Source: Vigna angularis (lineage: Eukaryota; Streptophyta; Magnoliopsida; Fabales; Fabaceae). From it: DNA of 64,000 nt. The number at the start of each line of letters is the position of its first letter. Position 1 is the stretch's first letter. Shown here in pieces: positions 11,705-24,241 of the stretch. The notes beneath the pieces are model-generated. The model was not told the origin of the DNA, ran no database searches, and was given only the letters and a program-made list of their open reading frames with translations. Made by a program: the position numbers and the translations under genes. The stretch lies in NCBI RefSeq assembly GCF_016808095.1, contig NC_068974.1:34441090-34505089 (forward strand), written 5' to 3'.

Positions 11705-13197
11705 TGATCCATTTGGCAGCTGCTTTTTTCAATTTTCTTTGTCATACATGGTGTTAATTTCTTGTTTCTTTTTTTCCATTCTTGTTTACACTTTGCAACC
11801 TGTTTCTGGTTTCGTATCAGTGTACTGAAATGGATGTGATTCCTTCAATGAGTAATTGTTTTTCAGTTTTCCTGTTCTGAAAAGAAAGTTTGAGTTGGAG
11901 TAATTTAGCACAGAAAATTTGTGCGTTGTACGTATCATGCTTGGAGAATTAAGGAGTTTGTTCGTATTATTGTTAGCTAAAACACAAATTTCAATAGACC
12001 ATTAAAAATGTATAGTTGAATTGATTTGATAAACTCTAAGGGCATGAGGTCAAAATTCTTACACTAGAAAAATCTCATATAAGTACAATTTTATTACAAG
12101 CTGTGAATCTGATTTTCAGCCTAATAAATTGAGAGCAAAATTGTAACATTATTCTCTATTATGTTGGTAAGAATAATAACTTTGAAAGCATTAGTGAATG
12201 AGTTTCAAGAGTTGAAATTGATCCAAAAAATTTGAGATTATGAAAATGTGGTATTTAAGTGTTTCTATTTTTTCAACCTCTGCTTTGTAAATTTTGATTT
12301 GAACAATAGTTAGATTATTTAATAGCAATGAAATTTGTTCACACCTTGGAAGAGGTATTATTTACTAAGATAGACTTCTAATTTAACATCTAAAAGAGAT
12401 AATGTTTACCATTAAATAATAGAAGGTCAAGAGAAATGAATGAACCTTTTGGATTCATTACGATGTTTGTTTATGGGTAGACTCACTTAATTTCTCAAAT
12501 CCATATATAGATTAGAAAACTATATGATACCAATTATTAATTATTTTATATATATTTACAAAATAAGAGATTTATTATGTGAGGAAGAACAACTTTTTTA
12601 ATTTTTTTTAAAATAGTAGCATTATCTTTAAATCAAACTAATAATTTCTTACATTTTAAAATAACTTGTTTTTCTTTTTTCTAAACACTATGTTAAAATT
12701 TAAAACATAAAAAAAAATATTCTTAGTAAAACTAACTTATTTAAATTTAAATAAAAATTATTCATTGATTTTTATCGAAAATTAAAATTATGATATTTAA
12801 AAAAATAGCACAAAGTGAATTTAGTAACTTGATGGTTGAAATCAGGTGAAGTTGTAAAATATGGTATAATATAAATAGTTGATTTAGATTTTGATAAACA
12901 AGGTATGATTAATTCAAAATATAGTTTATAATGATATTGCAAACAATTGACAGAAACATTCTGTGCATAATACAATTTAGAAAGTGATATAACACCAATC
13001 AATTAGGCAACAGATGCGCCACCGTAATCTCCTTGTCAGATAAAGAGACTATGTCTCAGTAGTGTCTCTCTATTTTTCGTGTACTTTTCAAAGAAGAACT
13101 CACTGCTTTGTCAATCTTATATACGATAATGCAACACCTAAATATCAAACAAGATAGTTCATAAATCAGAATTAAAGGTTGTATAACATGGCCCTTC
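11705..13197. other. intergenic region between FLA copy 4 and the FLA pseudogene
   Basis: About 1.5 kb, AT-rich, with no supported gene or element. A 76-codon minus-strand frame at 12772-13002 is not recognisable. Confidence 0.45.
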
Positions 13198-13220
13198 ACC
13201 TACCTGTGCTTCTCTATAAA
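13198..13220 (+). promoter_or_regulatory. AC-I MYB box plus TATA box of the FLA pseudogene
   Basis: ACCTACC at 13198-13204 and TATAAA at 13215-13220. The intact paralogue at 46606 has the same AC-I box at 46440. The promoter therefore looks better preserved than the coding region it drives. Confidence 0.55.
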
Positions 13221-13300
13221 AAGCCTACATGCATTTCATTGTATTATCACTCGCAATCAATTGTAATATCATCCAAACCTTCATTGAACAAAACCAAAAG

Positions 13301-14178
13301 ATGATGAAAAAGCAATGTGTTTTGTCTTTCTCAGTAGCACTGCTAGTTTCATTTTTGTATTCCACCACCACTTTAGCTCAATTATCACCAGCTTCTGCCC
13401 CTCTTAAACCAGTTCAAGCGACCCCTACCCCACCAGTTAAGGCTTCTAAATAGCCATTGGTTCTCTCATTGCTACAGTCACCAAGTGATGCCACTCCTGA
13501 CACTCCAGCGGTTCACATTGTTGGAATCCTGAGGCACAGGCTAAGTCATTCAACATCCTTATCCGTCTCATGAAAACCACCCAATTGATCAACCAACTCA
13601 ATGCACAGCTCCTCACCACTAAGTCAGGTGGCATCACCATTCTTGCACCTGATGACAGTTCCTTCTCTCAACTCAAAGCAGGCTTCCTCAACTCTCTTTC
13701 TGATGACCAAAAGCTCGAGCTCTTACAGTTCCATGTTCTGTCAGACTATGTATCTAGTTTCAACTTTGATACTCTAACCCATCCTGTGAGAACACTTGCC
13801 GGAGTTAAACCTGGAAAAGTGGAAACTGAACGTGATAAGTTACGAAGGCAGTGTGAACATCTCAACGGGTGAGGTTAACACCACCATCACTGGCATTGTA
13901 TACACAGATAAACATCTTGCTATTTACAAGTGGGTAAGGTGCTTCTTCCTATGGACTTTTTTACTGTTGCTAAAGCACCTGTAAAGCCTCCCTCCTTGGC
14001 TCCACAACCTTCAATTGACGCATCAAAGCCACCTAAAGCTGATAAAGATGACTCGTCTTCTTGAGATTCCTCACATGTTAATGCCACCGAACAAAGCTCC
14101 GGCACCGGCAAGATCACCATGTACGGAAAGTTAGTGCCACTTGGACTAGGTCTTGCACTTGTGGCTATTACCATGTAA
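13301..14178 (+). pseudogene. FLA: FLA pseudogene, full length with several disabling changes
   Basis: Reads as a copy of the gene at 46606 starting MMKKQCVLSFSVALL. Compared with that gene it has: a CAG-to-TAG stop at 13451-13453; a 2-base insertion near 13533 ('gaggcacaggct' against 'gaggcaggcc'); a 1-base insertion near 13823 ('gtggaaactgaa'); a 1-base deletion near 13930 ('tacaagtgggt' against 'tacaaggtgggt'); and a TGA near 14062. The remaining open pieces (13570-13872, 13796-13984) are fragments of one fasciclin domain. The 3' end after about 13960 matches the FLA tail fragments found beside the EPFL genes, so this is the best-preserved relative of those tails. Confidence 0.92.
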
Positions 14179-15508
14179 ACTTAACGGGGACAATTTGATT
14201 GTTTTCATTCTTTAAAACACGCATGTTCCTTTTATGTATGTTCCTGTTTTGAGCTTAAATGATTGTTTCTTTTTTCATAAAATATACAGAGAGATACTTA
14301 TAACTTAAAACACACTGCAAATAGTCTTCTTAGGTTAGGTTGGGATAAGATAGGTCAAATATTTTATTAATAAATATTAAATAATTAAATATTGTGTTAA
14401 TAATAATTTAAAGTATTATTATAATTTGTATATACAGTTGTTCATTCTTGTAATAAATAAAGAGTTATAGACTAACATTATAACAAGAGTTTGAAATATA
14501 AAATTATGTTAAAACATGATGATTTCATTAAACAAGTCACAAAATGTTTTGTAGTTTTAGATAATTTACTATTTATATTTCTTTTTTCATCCTCTAACTT
14601 TTGTATTTTGTTTACATTTTTCTATGTGGTGTATCTCACTACAAAAATAATTAATTTTAGGAGGGGTTTGTTTCCGGCGGTTTGGAAAACCCCGAATAAG
14701 TTCCGCGGTTTATGCTTATAACCGCAGGTAGTTTTTTATTTTGAATAATTTTTCGGCCATCCTTATTGTTCACCTTCTTTTCCCGCACCTTCATTTCTAA
14801 TTCCTTAAATCTAAACCCTAATTCCCTCCCTCCCTCTCCCCTGCCTTCATCAAAATCTTCACCTGCTACGTGTTCGTGGAGCATCTCTCCCCGCTGTTTT
14901 CATCAAATTTTCTGTCAAACCCCTTCCCTACATCGCAATCTTTCCCCTCTGCTTCGTGTTCATTTGTGCTTTGTGCCTTCCCCTGCTTGGGCTGAGCGTC
15001 GAGGTCGATGCGGCAAGGTCCATGCGGCAAGGTCGAGGCAGCGAGGACTCTGTTGAGGCGATTTTTATCACTCCCGTCTCCAACCCCTCAAACTCAAATC
15101 CTCTTTGGTATGTTCATCTTATCTCTTCAATCTTCATCTTATCTCTTCAATCAGATTATTCTTTGTGTTCTTTTCCTCTTGCTTGAGCCTCCGATTCCTA
15201 ATACTTAGTTCCTCTCCTTCCTCTTTTACTTCCCATTTCAATTCACACTAGGTATGTATTCATGTGTCTCTCTATCTATATCTTCATTTTTTACTCTAAC
15301 CTAATATTATTCATCCTTTCTAAAGATCATCTCCTTCAGGTTTGTGATTTCTATGTTTATGCTCTTTTATTTTTGCAATTCGTATTATATCAAAAGCAAT
15401 TTCGCAAAGATATTAGTTCATGTGCAGCGTCAACTCACCATTTCGCAAAGATATTTTATGTACTTGATCTTTTTGGATAACAATTATTTACTCCTTTGAA
15501 CTTTGCAG

Positions 15509-15583
15509 GTCTTGCACGCTGGTGGAAAATTTGGTGGTGCCAACAGTGGGTACTCTGTCTCAGGAGGTAGGTTTGCACGGTGT
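15509..15583 (+). pseudogene. GYRB: captured exon fragment of organellar DNA gyrase subunit B
   Basis: From 15509 the sequence translates as VLHAGGKFGGANSGYSVSGG, a GyrB ATPase-domain motif. It is preceded by a good splice acceptor (tttgcag, ending 15508). After SGG, 'gtag' interrupts and the next bases encode LHGV, the expected continuation, so either a 4-base insertion breaks the frame or GT at 15567 acts as a donor. No other GYRB exon is recognisable nearby. GyrB in plants is nuclear-encoded and acts on chloroplast and mitochondrial DNA; this fragment cannot supply that function. It lies entirely inside the CACTA element. Confidence 0.75.
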
Positions 15584-18089
15584 ATATTATGTTTTTATAT
15601 TTTGACAAGGTATGGTAAGAAAAAACATTAGTTTTAATTTATAAAATATGTAAGCAATGGTACAAATGAATGTATGAAACTTTTTATATGGTTTTTCCAA
15701 CCATCTAAATCATGCATAGCCTTAACTTTACGTAACACTCATTCATTAAGATTTTCAAACCTAGAATAGATAAACTGGATTTTTAAAATTCTTAAATTCA
15801 GCAAGGAATGGGAATTTGGCATTAAAATTAGGCCTCTTCATTCATTTTGATAGCTTTGTTTTGAAACTTTCCAGAATTCGAATCTTTTTGTTGTAAATTT
15901 GAATTTTTTCTTTTACATCAGAGCACTTATATCATGTTTTTGTTTCTTTTCTTTTTTTCTTCAATTACATAACTTCACCAATTTAACTGTGTTCTTTTTA
16001 TTCTTTTAAGAAAACTAAATTACCTCTAAATGATAACTTCATAGTGAGCACTGCATTAAAATAAGGCCATTTTTCCAGGTTATAAACTTCTCTGTTAAGT
16101 ATAAGGCATTGATACTCGAGTATAAATTGGTTGATGTCCTAGCATGAATCCTTTGTGAAAACACATGTAAAGTATACATTATGAGATGTGTGAATAAAAA
16201 AGATGTGCCATTAACTGATAAACAAAAACAAACTGTGAAAACATATATCAGTTAAATGTCATTCTAACATAACATCTTCTTAGTAGCTCTCTTTTAATAT
16301 GCTTCAGCATGGAAGCTCTCTTTTAAGCTTTTTATTATTATTATTATTATTTCACTTAATTATATAATGTTTTTGCTGTAGGAAATGAAAGCTTAGAGAG
16401 AAAGGGTACTTGTTTTCTAGGGCACTTTTGTGGTCATCACATGCATGTCTGCTTTTCTTCTTCACTGTTCCTTTGAAGGTACCAAATTCCAGTAATCTTT
16501 TAATTCAATTTTGGTTGTTTTTTTACTCGAAAACTGATTCACACTTTGTACGCTACTTAAACACTCTTTGATTTTGGGGAATCGTAAATACATTATGCAA
16601 AGACATGCATTTTTAATATGCCTAATTGTGTGAATGTTGGATGGGATGATTCGTGCTATTTTTGGGTATCATATGACAGGAGATTGAAAATAAATAGTCA
16701 CATGTTTGAATTAAGATTGATTGGTTGGAATGTTTTTGGTATGTGGATATTTGATGCAGAGAAATGACGTATGTTTGAGGTTGTGGGTGGTAGTTTATAT
16801 TTGGATTGGAATAATAAAAGTAAAGATATGTTATTTTGAAAGTTATATATATTAAATTGGTGGAAATACATGATTTTTTTGTTAACGTAATAAAGTAATA
16901 TGAACCTAAGAAACCAATTATTGAAATGTTAAATGTGTTTATGCCTTATATTGAATTAAAGGGGGCAATCATCTAAATTCCAGTTATGAATTATTTTATA
17001 AATAGTGGTATGGGTGTAGATTTTATATATACCTAAGTATGTTTCTAGGATGAAATAGTCTTTGTTTGCATGTCTCTGATAGCTTTTGATAAAGAAAGTA
17101 ACAAAGAATGTATTGAAATATGTAACATTTCTCTTTTTTATTAGGAACCCTTAAGTGAATAATATTTTTATTGGTCATATGGTTTCTTATGTAGTTAATG
17201 AGTTTATATCAACTTATCTTTTTCAAGTTTTAACAGAGATTATTGAGAATTGTTATTTTTGTTATAATGAACTCCAGTTGTACTTGCATGAAGGTTTTAA
17301 ATTGAGATTGAAATTGCTAAAAACTGAAGGCAAATGATTAAATGTGGCCGGAATTGCGATTGGGGAGATTTTTGAAACCATGAATTTTGGTTAGGGGCTG
17401 TAATCTAAACCTCAGATTGTAACTTAGTATGACACTAGGGTGGTCTGTTCTAGTTGCTGTATGAGAGTAATAGGTGTATGTATATTATGTTATCTTTTTA
17501 AGGTTAAATACTAGATGTGCTGAAGTTGGTTTATGACAGTAGTAATAGATGTATGGAATTGTTACCTTTGTAGTTGTGCTGAACTTGCAATGTGGATAAT
17601 AAGGTGATTATAGGTGTTTATACTGACAACTCGAACTAAATTTTTTGTTTACAACAATTAAGTTGGATCTACTTATCCGTCAAGAAAAGGGGGGAAATGG
17701 TTATATGTAGAATAAGAAACTTGGAAATTAGCCATTAACTTTAGGAATCTAAGAATTGATGGATTAATTATATTATGATAGCAATTGGTTTGTATCTGCA
17801 ATATGCTTATAATTGTCCTAGTGGTCTTTTTGTATCTGAGACTGCAATCTTTGTCCATTGATGTTGATTTTTTTTATCTACTTTTTATTTCTTTGGACAT
17901 TGATATATCAAGTTGTGATCTCAATTTCTCGCAAAGCATAAACAAATAGGTCATATTATATAGTTCATTTTAATTTTTGTTTGCTGCTGTTTTTCTCTGC
18001 CTTGTTGCTTTGATTTCTGTTTTTGAGTTTTTTTGTTGTATAGTCCCCTTATAATCAACAAAAACAAGTTGGTGGAACTGACCAAGTCG

Positions 18090-18760
18090 GAAAAAAGGTT
18101 AGTAAATGGTTAAAGGGTTAGTAAACTAAACAAGTTCAGCAAAAACAATGTTAGTAAAGTTAGTAACTAACTGAAACAACTCAACAAACATATGTAAAAA
18201 AAATTAGTAATGTTAGCACTGACAAAATCACCCAAAAAGTCAGCAAAAAAAAATAGTATAGCTAGTTAGTAAAACTGAATTGCTTCAGCAAATCAAAGCT
18301 AGTGACTCAAGCAAAGAAAGGAAGAAACTAGAGCTACAAATCTGCTATTAACGTTAGCATGAGTAAACTGGTGCGGAAACTGCAGTGATTAAATCCTGTC
18401 AGCACATACCAACAAAAACAACGTTAGAAGCAATTAAAAAAGAATGTTAGTAATGTTAGTAAGCTGAGATAACTCAGTAAAAACTGTCAAACACAACAAA
18501 GTTAGCACAAAAATTAGTAAACTGATACTAGCACAAACTTGAGAACCAAATTTGAGAACTTGAAAACAGTAATTGAACTCAACTTCGCAAAAAGAAATAA
18601 AATTTGAACCTACAACTAGCTATGGCTAAACATAGAAGATTAGTTAGAAACATTAGTTAGTAAATTGTATCAGCAAAATAGAAAACAAAGCCCGAACAAG
18701 GTTAGAAGAGTTAGTGCAAAAGTTAGTAAAAGCAGCAAAAATTGTTAGTTAGTAGAAGAT
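18090..18760. repeat. array of GTTAGTAA-like motifs inside the CACTA element
   Basis: At least a dozen copies of TTAGTA, mostly as GTTAGTAA, are scattered at irregular spacing through an A-rich stretch, often interleaved with CAGCAAAA. It is not a regular tandem repeat. Confidence 0.6.
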
Positions 18761-20871
18761 GGTGAAGTATTCGTTTGGGAGGGAGAGAGGTTCGCTTACG
18801 TTAAGCTGTGATGTGTGGAGAATGGATTTTGGTGGTTTTGCATGGAGGTTGGACGTTAAAACTGCTTTGAGATTGGGTTACTGATTCCAGATATCATACA
18901 AAGACATCGCTTTTAATCCCAATCGAACACTTTTCGTTGAAGTGCTCAGAACTGTGAATATATGAATCTATATATATAACTCCTGAGGCCAGCTTGCATG
19001 ACTGTAAATTGATGCATGTATCTCGTCCTTTTGTTCCTTAGACGATTTCCCAGTTTGAGTTTGAGCTTTAATCACTATCTTGCAACATACCCTTCTGCCA
19101 AGTAAAAGTATTATGTTGCTTCCATCTCTTTATTTCATGGATTGAATTTTGTTGTTTGAGATGGTGCTAGGTAAGGTGGGAAAAAAATGGCGAAAAATGT
19201 GTTCTGGGGGAGATGGTCGCAACCCTAATCAATGTCACTTGAGATACCATTAACCTATGTAACTCTGGCGTCTGCTGATTGCAGCACGTTGTTGAGTCCA
19301 AGCCAAACGTGTAAAATTTTACTTTTCCAGCATCTCATTTGGATTTTACTCTTTCTCTTTCAAAATCAAGAATTAATTTAAATACACTTTATAAGGCATC
19401 TGGTGCACAAGTTTCGAATGATAAAATGATGCTTTATTATTTCCTAGGATTTAGATTTTCGCGAATATCATAAATATTATTATATACATGAGGAGAAAAG
19501 AAAGAAAGAAACGTAACAAGTATAGTTTTAAAATATTATTATATACATGAGGAAAAATATTATTATATACATATTTTTGTTAAGAACTTTTTCTGCCTCC
19601 TTCAATTCTACACAATATATTTCAGGTGAGTAAAATTAAAATATATAAAAATTTCAGTTTTAAAAGATAGTTTCAGATTTTATCATTTTTAATCCGTCAA
19701 GCTCCTTCTACTAGCATGTTTCCTTGAAGGCAATTTCTTTTCTTAGTCCCGTAACTTCTTTCCACACCCCCACATACTATTTTTGGAATTCTCCAATTTA
19801 CCTTGTGTTATTTTATAAGAGTCTTTGGCTGGAATTCTTTCTGAACTGTATACTTACTTTGGAAACCTTCATTAATTCTCTTGCATGAGTTATTCAATGA
19901 GCATGGCCGAAGAGGGAGAAAGAGAGAGTGGAAAAAGATTAGGTATTCGAAGATATGGTGAGAAGAAGAATAGGAGGAAATTAGTGTGAGAAGATTGAAG
20001 AAACACATCAAGAACATGATAAAGACATTGATAGTGGGATATAATGCGTATGCTGTTAAAAAGAAGAGGGCTTGGAGGTTGGTATATAGCGGTGTGGGCG
20101 ATGGGTTGCGTGGAGGAATACATATGGTAAAAAGGTGCAATTGGGAGTGAAACGAATGATACATCAAAAACTGTATCAGCAAAAATTTATTTGTATGATT
20201 TTTTTATTAAATATATTATCGACTAACTATTATGTTATATTGTAGGTATCTGATAAAGGGAGTGGACCAAACAATGGATGTAATGAAGAAGAAAATTAAA
20301 TATTGTTATTGAATATCTTTGAGTCATACTTTTAGTATTGAACATCTATATTGAACATATGTAATGAACCTCTTTCTTTTTAATTTTTATGTATGAACAA
20401 TTAGTTGTATGAATGATATTAGGTTGAACAATGTAGTTTATTTTATACAATATTATTAAATTTTAGTTCATATTAATTTATTGTTTGTTTTGTCAATAAA
20501 ATCATTTTTATTATAATCTAATTTTATTACAATAAAAAAAAATGAACTATACAAATTCCCGGCAGTTTTAAAACCCCGGTAAACTAAACCATCAAAAATA
20601 GGGGCGGTTTTGAGATAACCCCAGCTAGTTCCGGCGGTTTTTGAGTAGCTCCGCTATTTTCGGCGGTTTTGATAAAACCCCAACTAATTCCGGCGGTTTC
20701 TGGAAACCCCCGCTAATACTGGCGGTTTTTCCAAGAACCGCCGGTACTTACTTGGCGACGGACGTTTTCCCACCGGTTTTTCCAACCGCGGGAAATATGA
20801 TTTGCAGGGGTTAAAACCGCCGGTAATATTTAAAAAAACCCCTGGTAAAAATACAGATTTTTGTAGTGTCT

Positions 20872-21658
20872 TTTGTAGTTTTATATTGTCTACTTAAAAC
20901 AATTTATGTATTTTTCATCTTTTTGATTATTAAGGAGTCTATTATTTATATTTTTCTACATTATCTAATATTTCATTTAAATTGAATTTGAATTCTTAAT
21001 TTTTATTAACTCAATCTTAACAAAATAGAATTCTTATATTAAATTGTAACCATATTTTATAATCTCAAATTAATATGATAAAATATTGTAGTTTTTAAAT
21101 TTTTGTGCAGATAAAATACTAGTTTAGAAACATTTCTGAATTATATATTGAAAATGAAAAAAAAAATGAATATGGAAAAAATGCCCAAGGATGTATATGC
21201 CAATGGGTTCAGATTCAAATACCCTACTGAATCTTTACTGAATTAGGGTTAGGAAGGAGTATGGTACGTTACATGAACCACATGAGCTTCAAAATTTTCA
21301 AAATTATATATGAAGAATTACTTTATATATATTATATAACTTAAGCATATAAAAAGATGTAAGATGTAATAATATAATGAAGGGACTATTTTTTTTTATT
21401 TCCATGTACAACAATGACATGCACATTCACATTACTAATAGTGTAGATATAATTGTTACATAAAGTAGAACCTTTTATCTTGGTATAAGAAGTCATTTCA
21501 ATACAATTCCTTTTCACTGGAGTTACAGAAACAAAAGCTACTAAATATAGTAGAACACAGTTGCACATGCCTTGGATTCTTAACAAATCTGAAACTATGT
21601 GAGACACAAAAATACATACAAAGACCTAACGTGTCATAAAAGGGACACATAGGTTTTG
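20872..21658. other. intergenic region between CACTA element and oleosin remnant
   Basis: About 0.8 kb without a supported gene; AT-rich. Short minus-strand frames at 21386-21731 are not recognisable and overlap the oleosin promoter. Confidence 0.45.
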
Positions 21659-21750
21659 CATGCAAGCCATGCATGAAAAGCTCTTCAACAAGTGTCACCA
21701 TTCTTTCAGGTCCTGCCACCCAACCCTCCACTTACTCTATCCTCCATATA
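21659..21750 (+). promoter_or_regulatory. seed-type promoter of the oleosin remnant: RY repeats and TATA
   Basis: GCATGCAAG and CCATGCATG lie side by side at about 21658-21675. These RY (CATGCA) repeats are bound by B3 factors of the ABI3/FUS3/LEC2 group in seed genes. A TATATAA box follows at about 21746, some 75 bases before the ATG. The combination suits an oleosin. Confidence 0.6.
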
Positions 21751-21820
21751 TAATCATTTCCTGCACATCAAACTCCACCACATTCACCACTAACCCTTCA
21801 CTTTTCTCTCATTTCTCACC

Positions 21821-22102
21821 ATGGCTGACTTTCCCTACCACCAACAATCACAATCTGCACGACCATCCTTTCACTATCGTGATGATCCACACCAACAAAC
21901 CCTCTGCACCCATGTGACCAAGGCAGCCATAGCCCTCACTGCTGGTGGCTCCCTCCTTGTCCTTGCTGCCTTAATGTTGACAGCCACTGTCATTTCTCTG
22001 ACAATTGTTACTCCTCTATTTTTCATTTTCAGTCCGGGTTTGGGGTATGAGATTTGGTGTTTGGGGTTACTAATACAAAAATTGCATACAGAGAGTTGTT
22101 GA
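21821..22102 (+). pseudogene. truncated oleosin
   Basis: The 93-aa frame starts with a hydrophilic head (MADFPYHQQSQ) and enters the oleosin hydrophobic segment (TKAAIALTAGGSLLVLAALM, then TPLFFIFSP), that is, the first arm and the first part of the proline knot. The third knot proline and the whole second arm are missing. Shortly downstream another frame reads FGVTN...AYREL, reminiscent of the oleosin stretch after the second arm, so a deletion plus frameshift is likely. Oleosins coat seed oil bodies; without the hairpin's return arm this product would not anchor normally. A short functional protein cannot be excluded because the frame itself is open. Confidence 0.65.
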
Positions 22103-22635
22103 TATTGTTAGAATTCTGAGCCAGGCTAAGTCAATGTCTCCAAGTGATTGTGGTATATGTTCATTTAGAGATTTTTTTTACACTCCAGTGTAATGTTTTA
22201 ATGTTTTCATGTGAAAACTCTATTGGCAAAGTCAATGTCTCCAAGTCAAAGTCTCCAAATGAAAGTTTCCTGTGAGAAAATCACTAGGTGATCGAAAACA
22301 AAGGAAAGAGTACACGAATGATGATAGTGGAAATGTGGCATTTGGTGGAGACATTCAAGAAGTTTTCAACATTCAAGAATTGTGATAGAAAGGGAGAAAT
22401 AATTTTGTTGCTTTTTTCTTATTTTATTATGAAGTTTGTTAGAAATATATACCTTACCGTGCATTTAAAAGCTTGAATGCAGAATCCAGACAAATAATGG
22501 ACAAAGAAAAAGGACAGATTTTTCCTCACTATTGTTAATTTTATTTTAAATAAAACAATTTATAATAAATATGTCATATTTATTTTGTAACATTCTATTT
22601 TAATAAAATATTATAATTAAAATAAAGCATCAAAT

Positions 22636-23850
22636 AATTAATATTATCTGTAACATAATCATAGTGATAGTAGATAAAGAAAATAGTTAGTTTTCCAAAA
22701 GATCTTATGCAAGAATAATTACCATCCTAGGACTATACAAGTGCATCACCATCTTTTTAAAAAAATTTGAATAAATTTTAAAAAAATTTAGTTGAGAACG
22801 TCTTCTTTTACTTGGAATGCATTAGAAAGCTTCCGCACCCACGGTCGTATGTGCATGGCGAGGGGGTGTTATTATGTATGAGACTCTTCAAATTCTTTTA
22901 AAGTTCCTGATTTTAGGATTACTATGTTTGACCTATCTATTTTTCTCTTTCCTTTTTTAGAGAAAAGGGGTGTTATTATGTATGAGACTCTTCAAATTCT
23001 TTTAAAGTTCTAAAGAAAGTTCTTTAATTTTAGGATTACTATGTTTGACCTATCTATTTTTCTATTTTTCTCATTCCTTTTTAGAGAAAATTTTCTCTTT
23101 CCTTACGGTATAAATTTTATTTTATAAATAAATATATTTTTGTCAATTTTTTTTATCAATAATTTAATATATTCCTACAGTGATATCCTAATAAAGCGTA
23201 AGACAAATCCTATAATCAATTATTAATACTGTATATTTATAAAGCGTAAGACAATCTAACTCATTAATACCTGCTAACTGTTCATAAATGACCATTAAGT
23301 TATATTTCATATGTATACTTAGTATATTATTTAACTATATATAACTCTTCAATTTATTTTCATGTACTTGATTTTAGGAATACTATGTCTGACTTGTCTA
23401 TGTTTTTTCTTTCTTTTCAAAATAGGGAGCTTTGCAAGTAGAAAAAAGAGTGACAGTGTAAATTTTATTCTAACTATTGAAAGGATAACTTATTTGTATT
23501 TTGTAGTGTGAATCTGATCCTGAGTTGTTATTTCATTGCGGATCTTCACGTTACTAGCTAAAATGATTATTGTCTCTACTAATAATCTTAGACTATTAAA
23601 TTTCAATATCTAATCATTTCTTTAAATTAACACCTAACAAATTATAAAATTCTATATTTATTGTATTTCACTCTAATATTATATAATTCTTTCAACTTAA
23701 CGAATATCATGTTTCAATATTTCAAATCTTATCAATAATAATACAAGAGACTTAATGAATGTCACTTTGCAATATTCCAAAACGTATAACTGACAAAATA
23801 TTAACATGAGATATTAAAATAAAAAGTTTTTAAGGCAGCGAATTTTAAAA
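22636..23850. repeat. diverged direct copy of the 32650-33300 flank
   Basis: 22636-22770 matches 32650-32830 (shared 'aacataatcat', 'accatccta', 'gcatcaccatctt') and 23430-23850 matches 32875-33300 (shared 'gtgtgaatctgatcctgagttgttatttca'). Between them lies a tandem duplication absent from the other copy. Both copies sit outside EPFL loci, so they are flank duplications. Confidence 0.65.
22863..23092. repeat. two-copy tandem duplication, about 110 bp per unit
   Basis: 'gggtgttattatgtatgagac...ccttttttagagaaa' occurs at about 22863-22966 and again at about 22969-23092. The second unit carries a short extra segment (taaagaaagttctt). Confidence 0.8.
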
Positions 23851-24241
23851 AAGAATATTAAAAACCGAAATTTAAAACATTTATGATATTTTTTTTATCG
23901 AGTTCTATGTCACAACTTTTATGAAGGAAAAAGGTTCTTTTACACTCTCATTTGAAAACTCTTACAAAATTAAAATGATTTTAACAAAAAGTTAATTTTT
24001 ATATTTTTAAATAGAAACAAATTTGGTGTCAAATACTCTTAGTGTCTTACTGCTAAAAGAATATTCTTAAAACATAAGAAAAAACAAGCGATAAAAGCAC
24101 AAAATGAAAATCCAAGAAGAAAGTAACATAATAATTATACTGTTATTACACGTGACGACATCATTTATTTCAGGTCAAATGTCAAATTTCATATTCAATT
24201 TAAATACACGATAATAAATCTATGGTGATAAGATAATGAAT

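Larger units (their letters stand above)
14634..20871. mobile_element. non-autonomous CACTA (EnSpm) transposon with target-site duplication
   Basis: The element spans 14637-20868. The left end reads CACTACAAAAAT and the right end is its reverse complement, ATTTTTGTAGTG: a 12-bp perfect terminal inverted repeat. Both sides are flanked by TCT (14634-14636 and 20869-20871), the 3-bp duplication expected for CACTA insertion. Subterminal regions are packed with CCGGCGGTTT-type motifs: two at 14670-14730 and about eight at 20551-20830, many as hairpins with AAAACCCC. No transposase frame is visible, so mobility would need proteins supplied elsewhere. The interior contains a gyrase B exon fragment, a C/T-rich transcript-like segment (14780-15120), and an array of GTTAGTAA motifs. 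Confidence 0.92.

Noticed and set aside
19808..20182. 124-codon minus-strand frame near the right end of the CACTA element
   Set aside because: Hydrophobic low-complexity translation; I could not relate it to a CACTA transposase or to a host gene.
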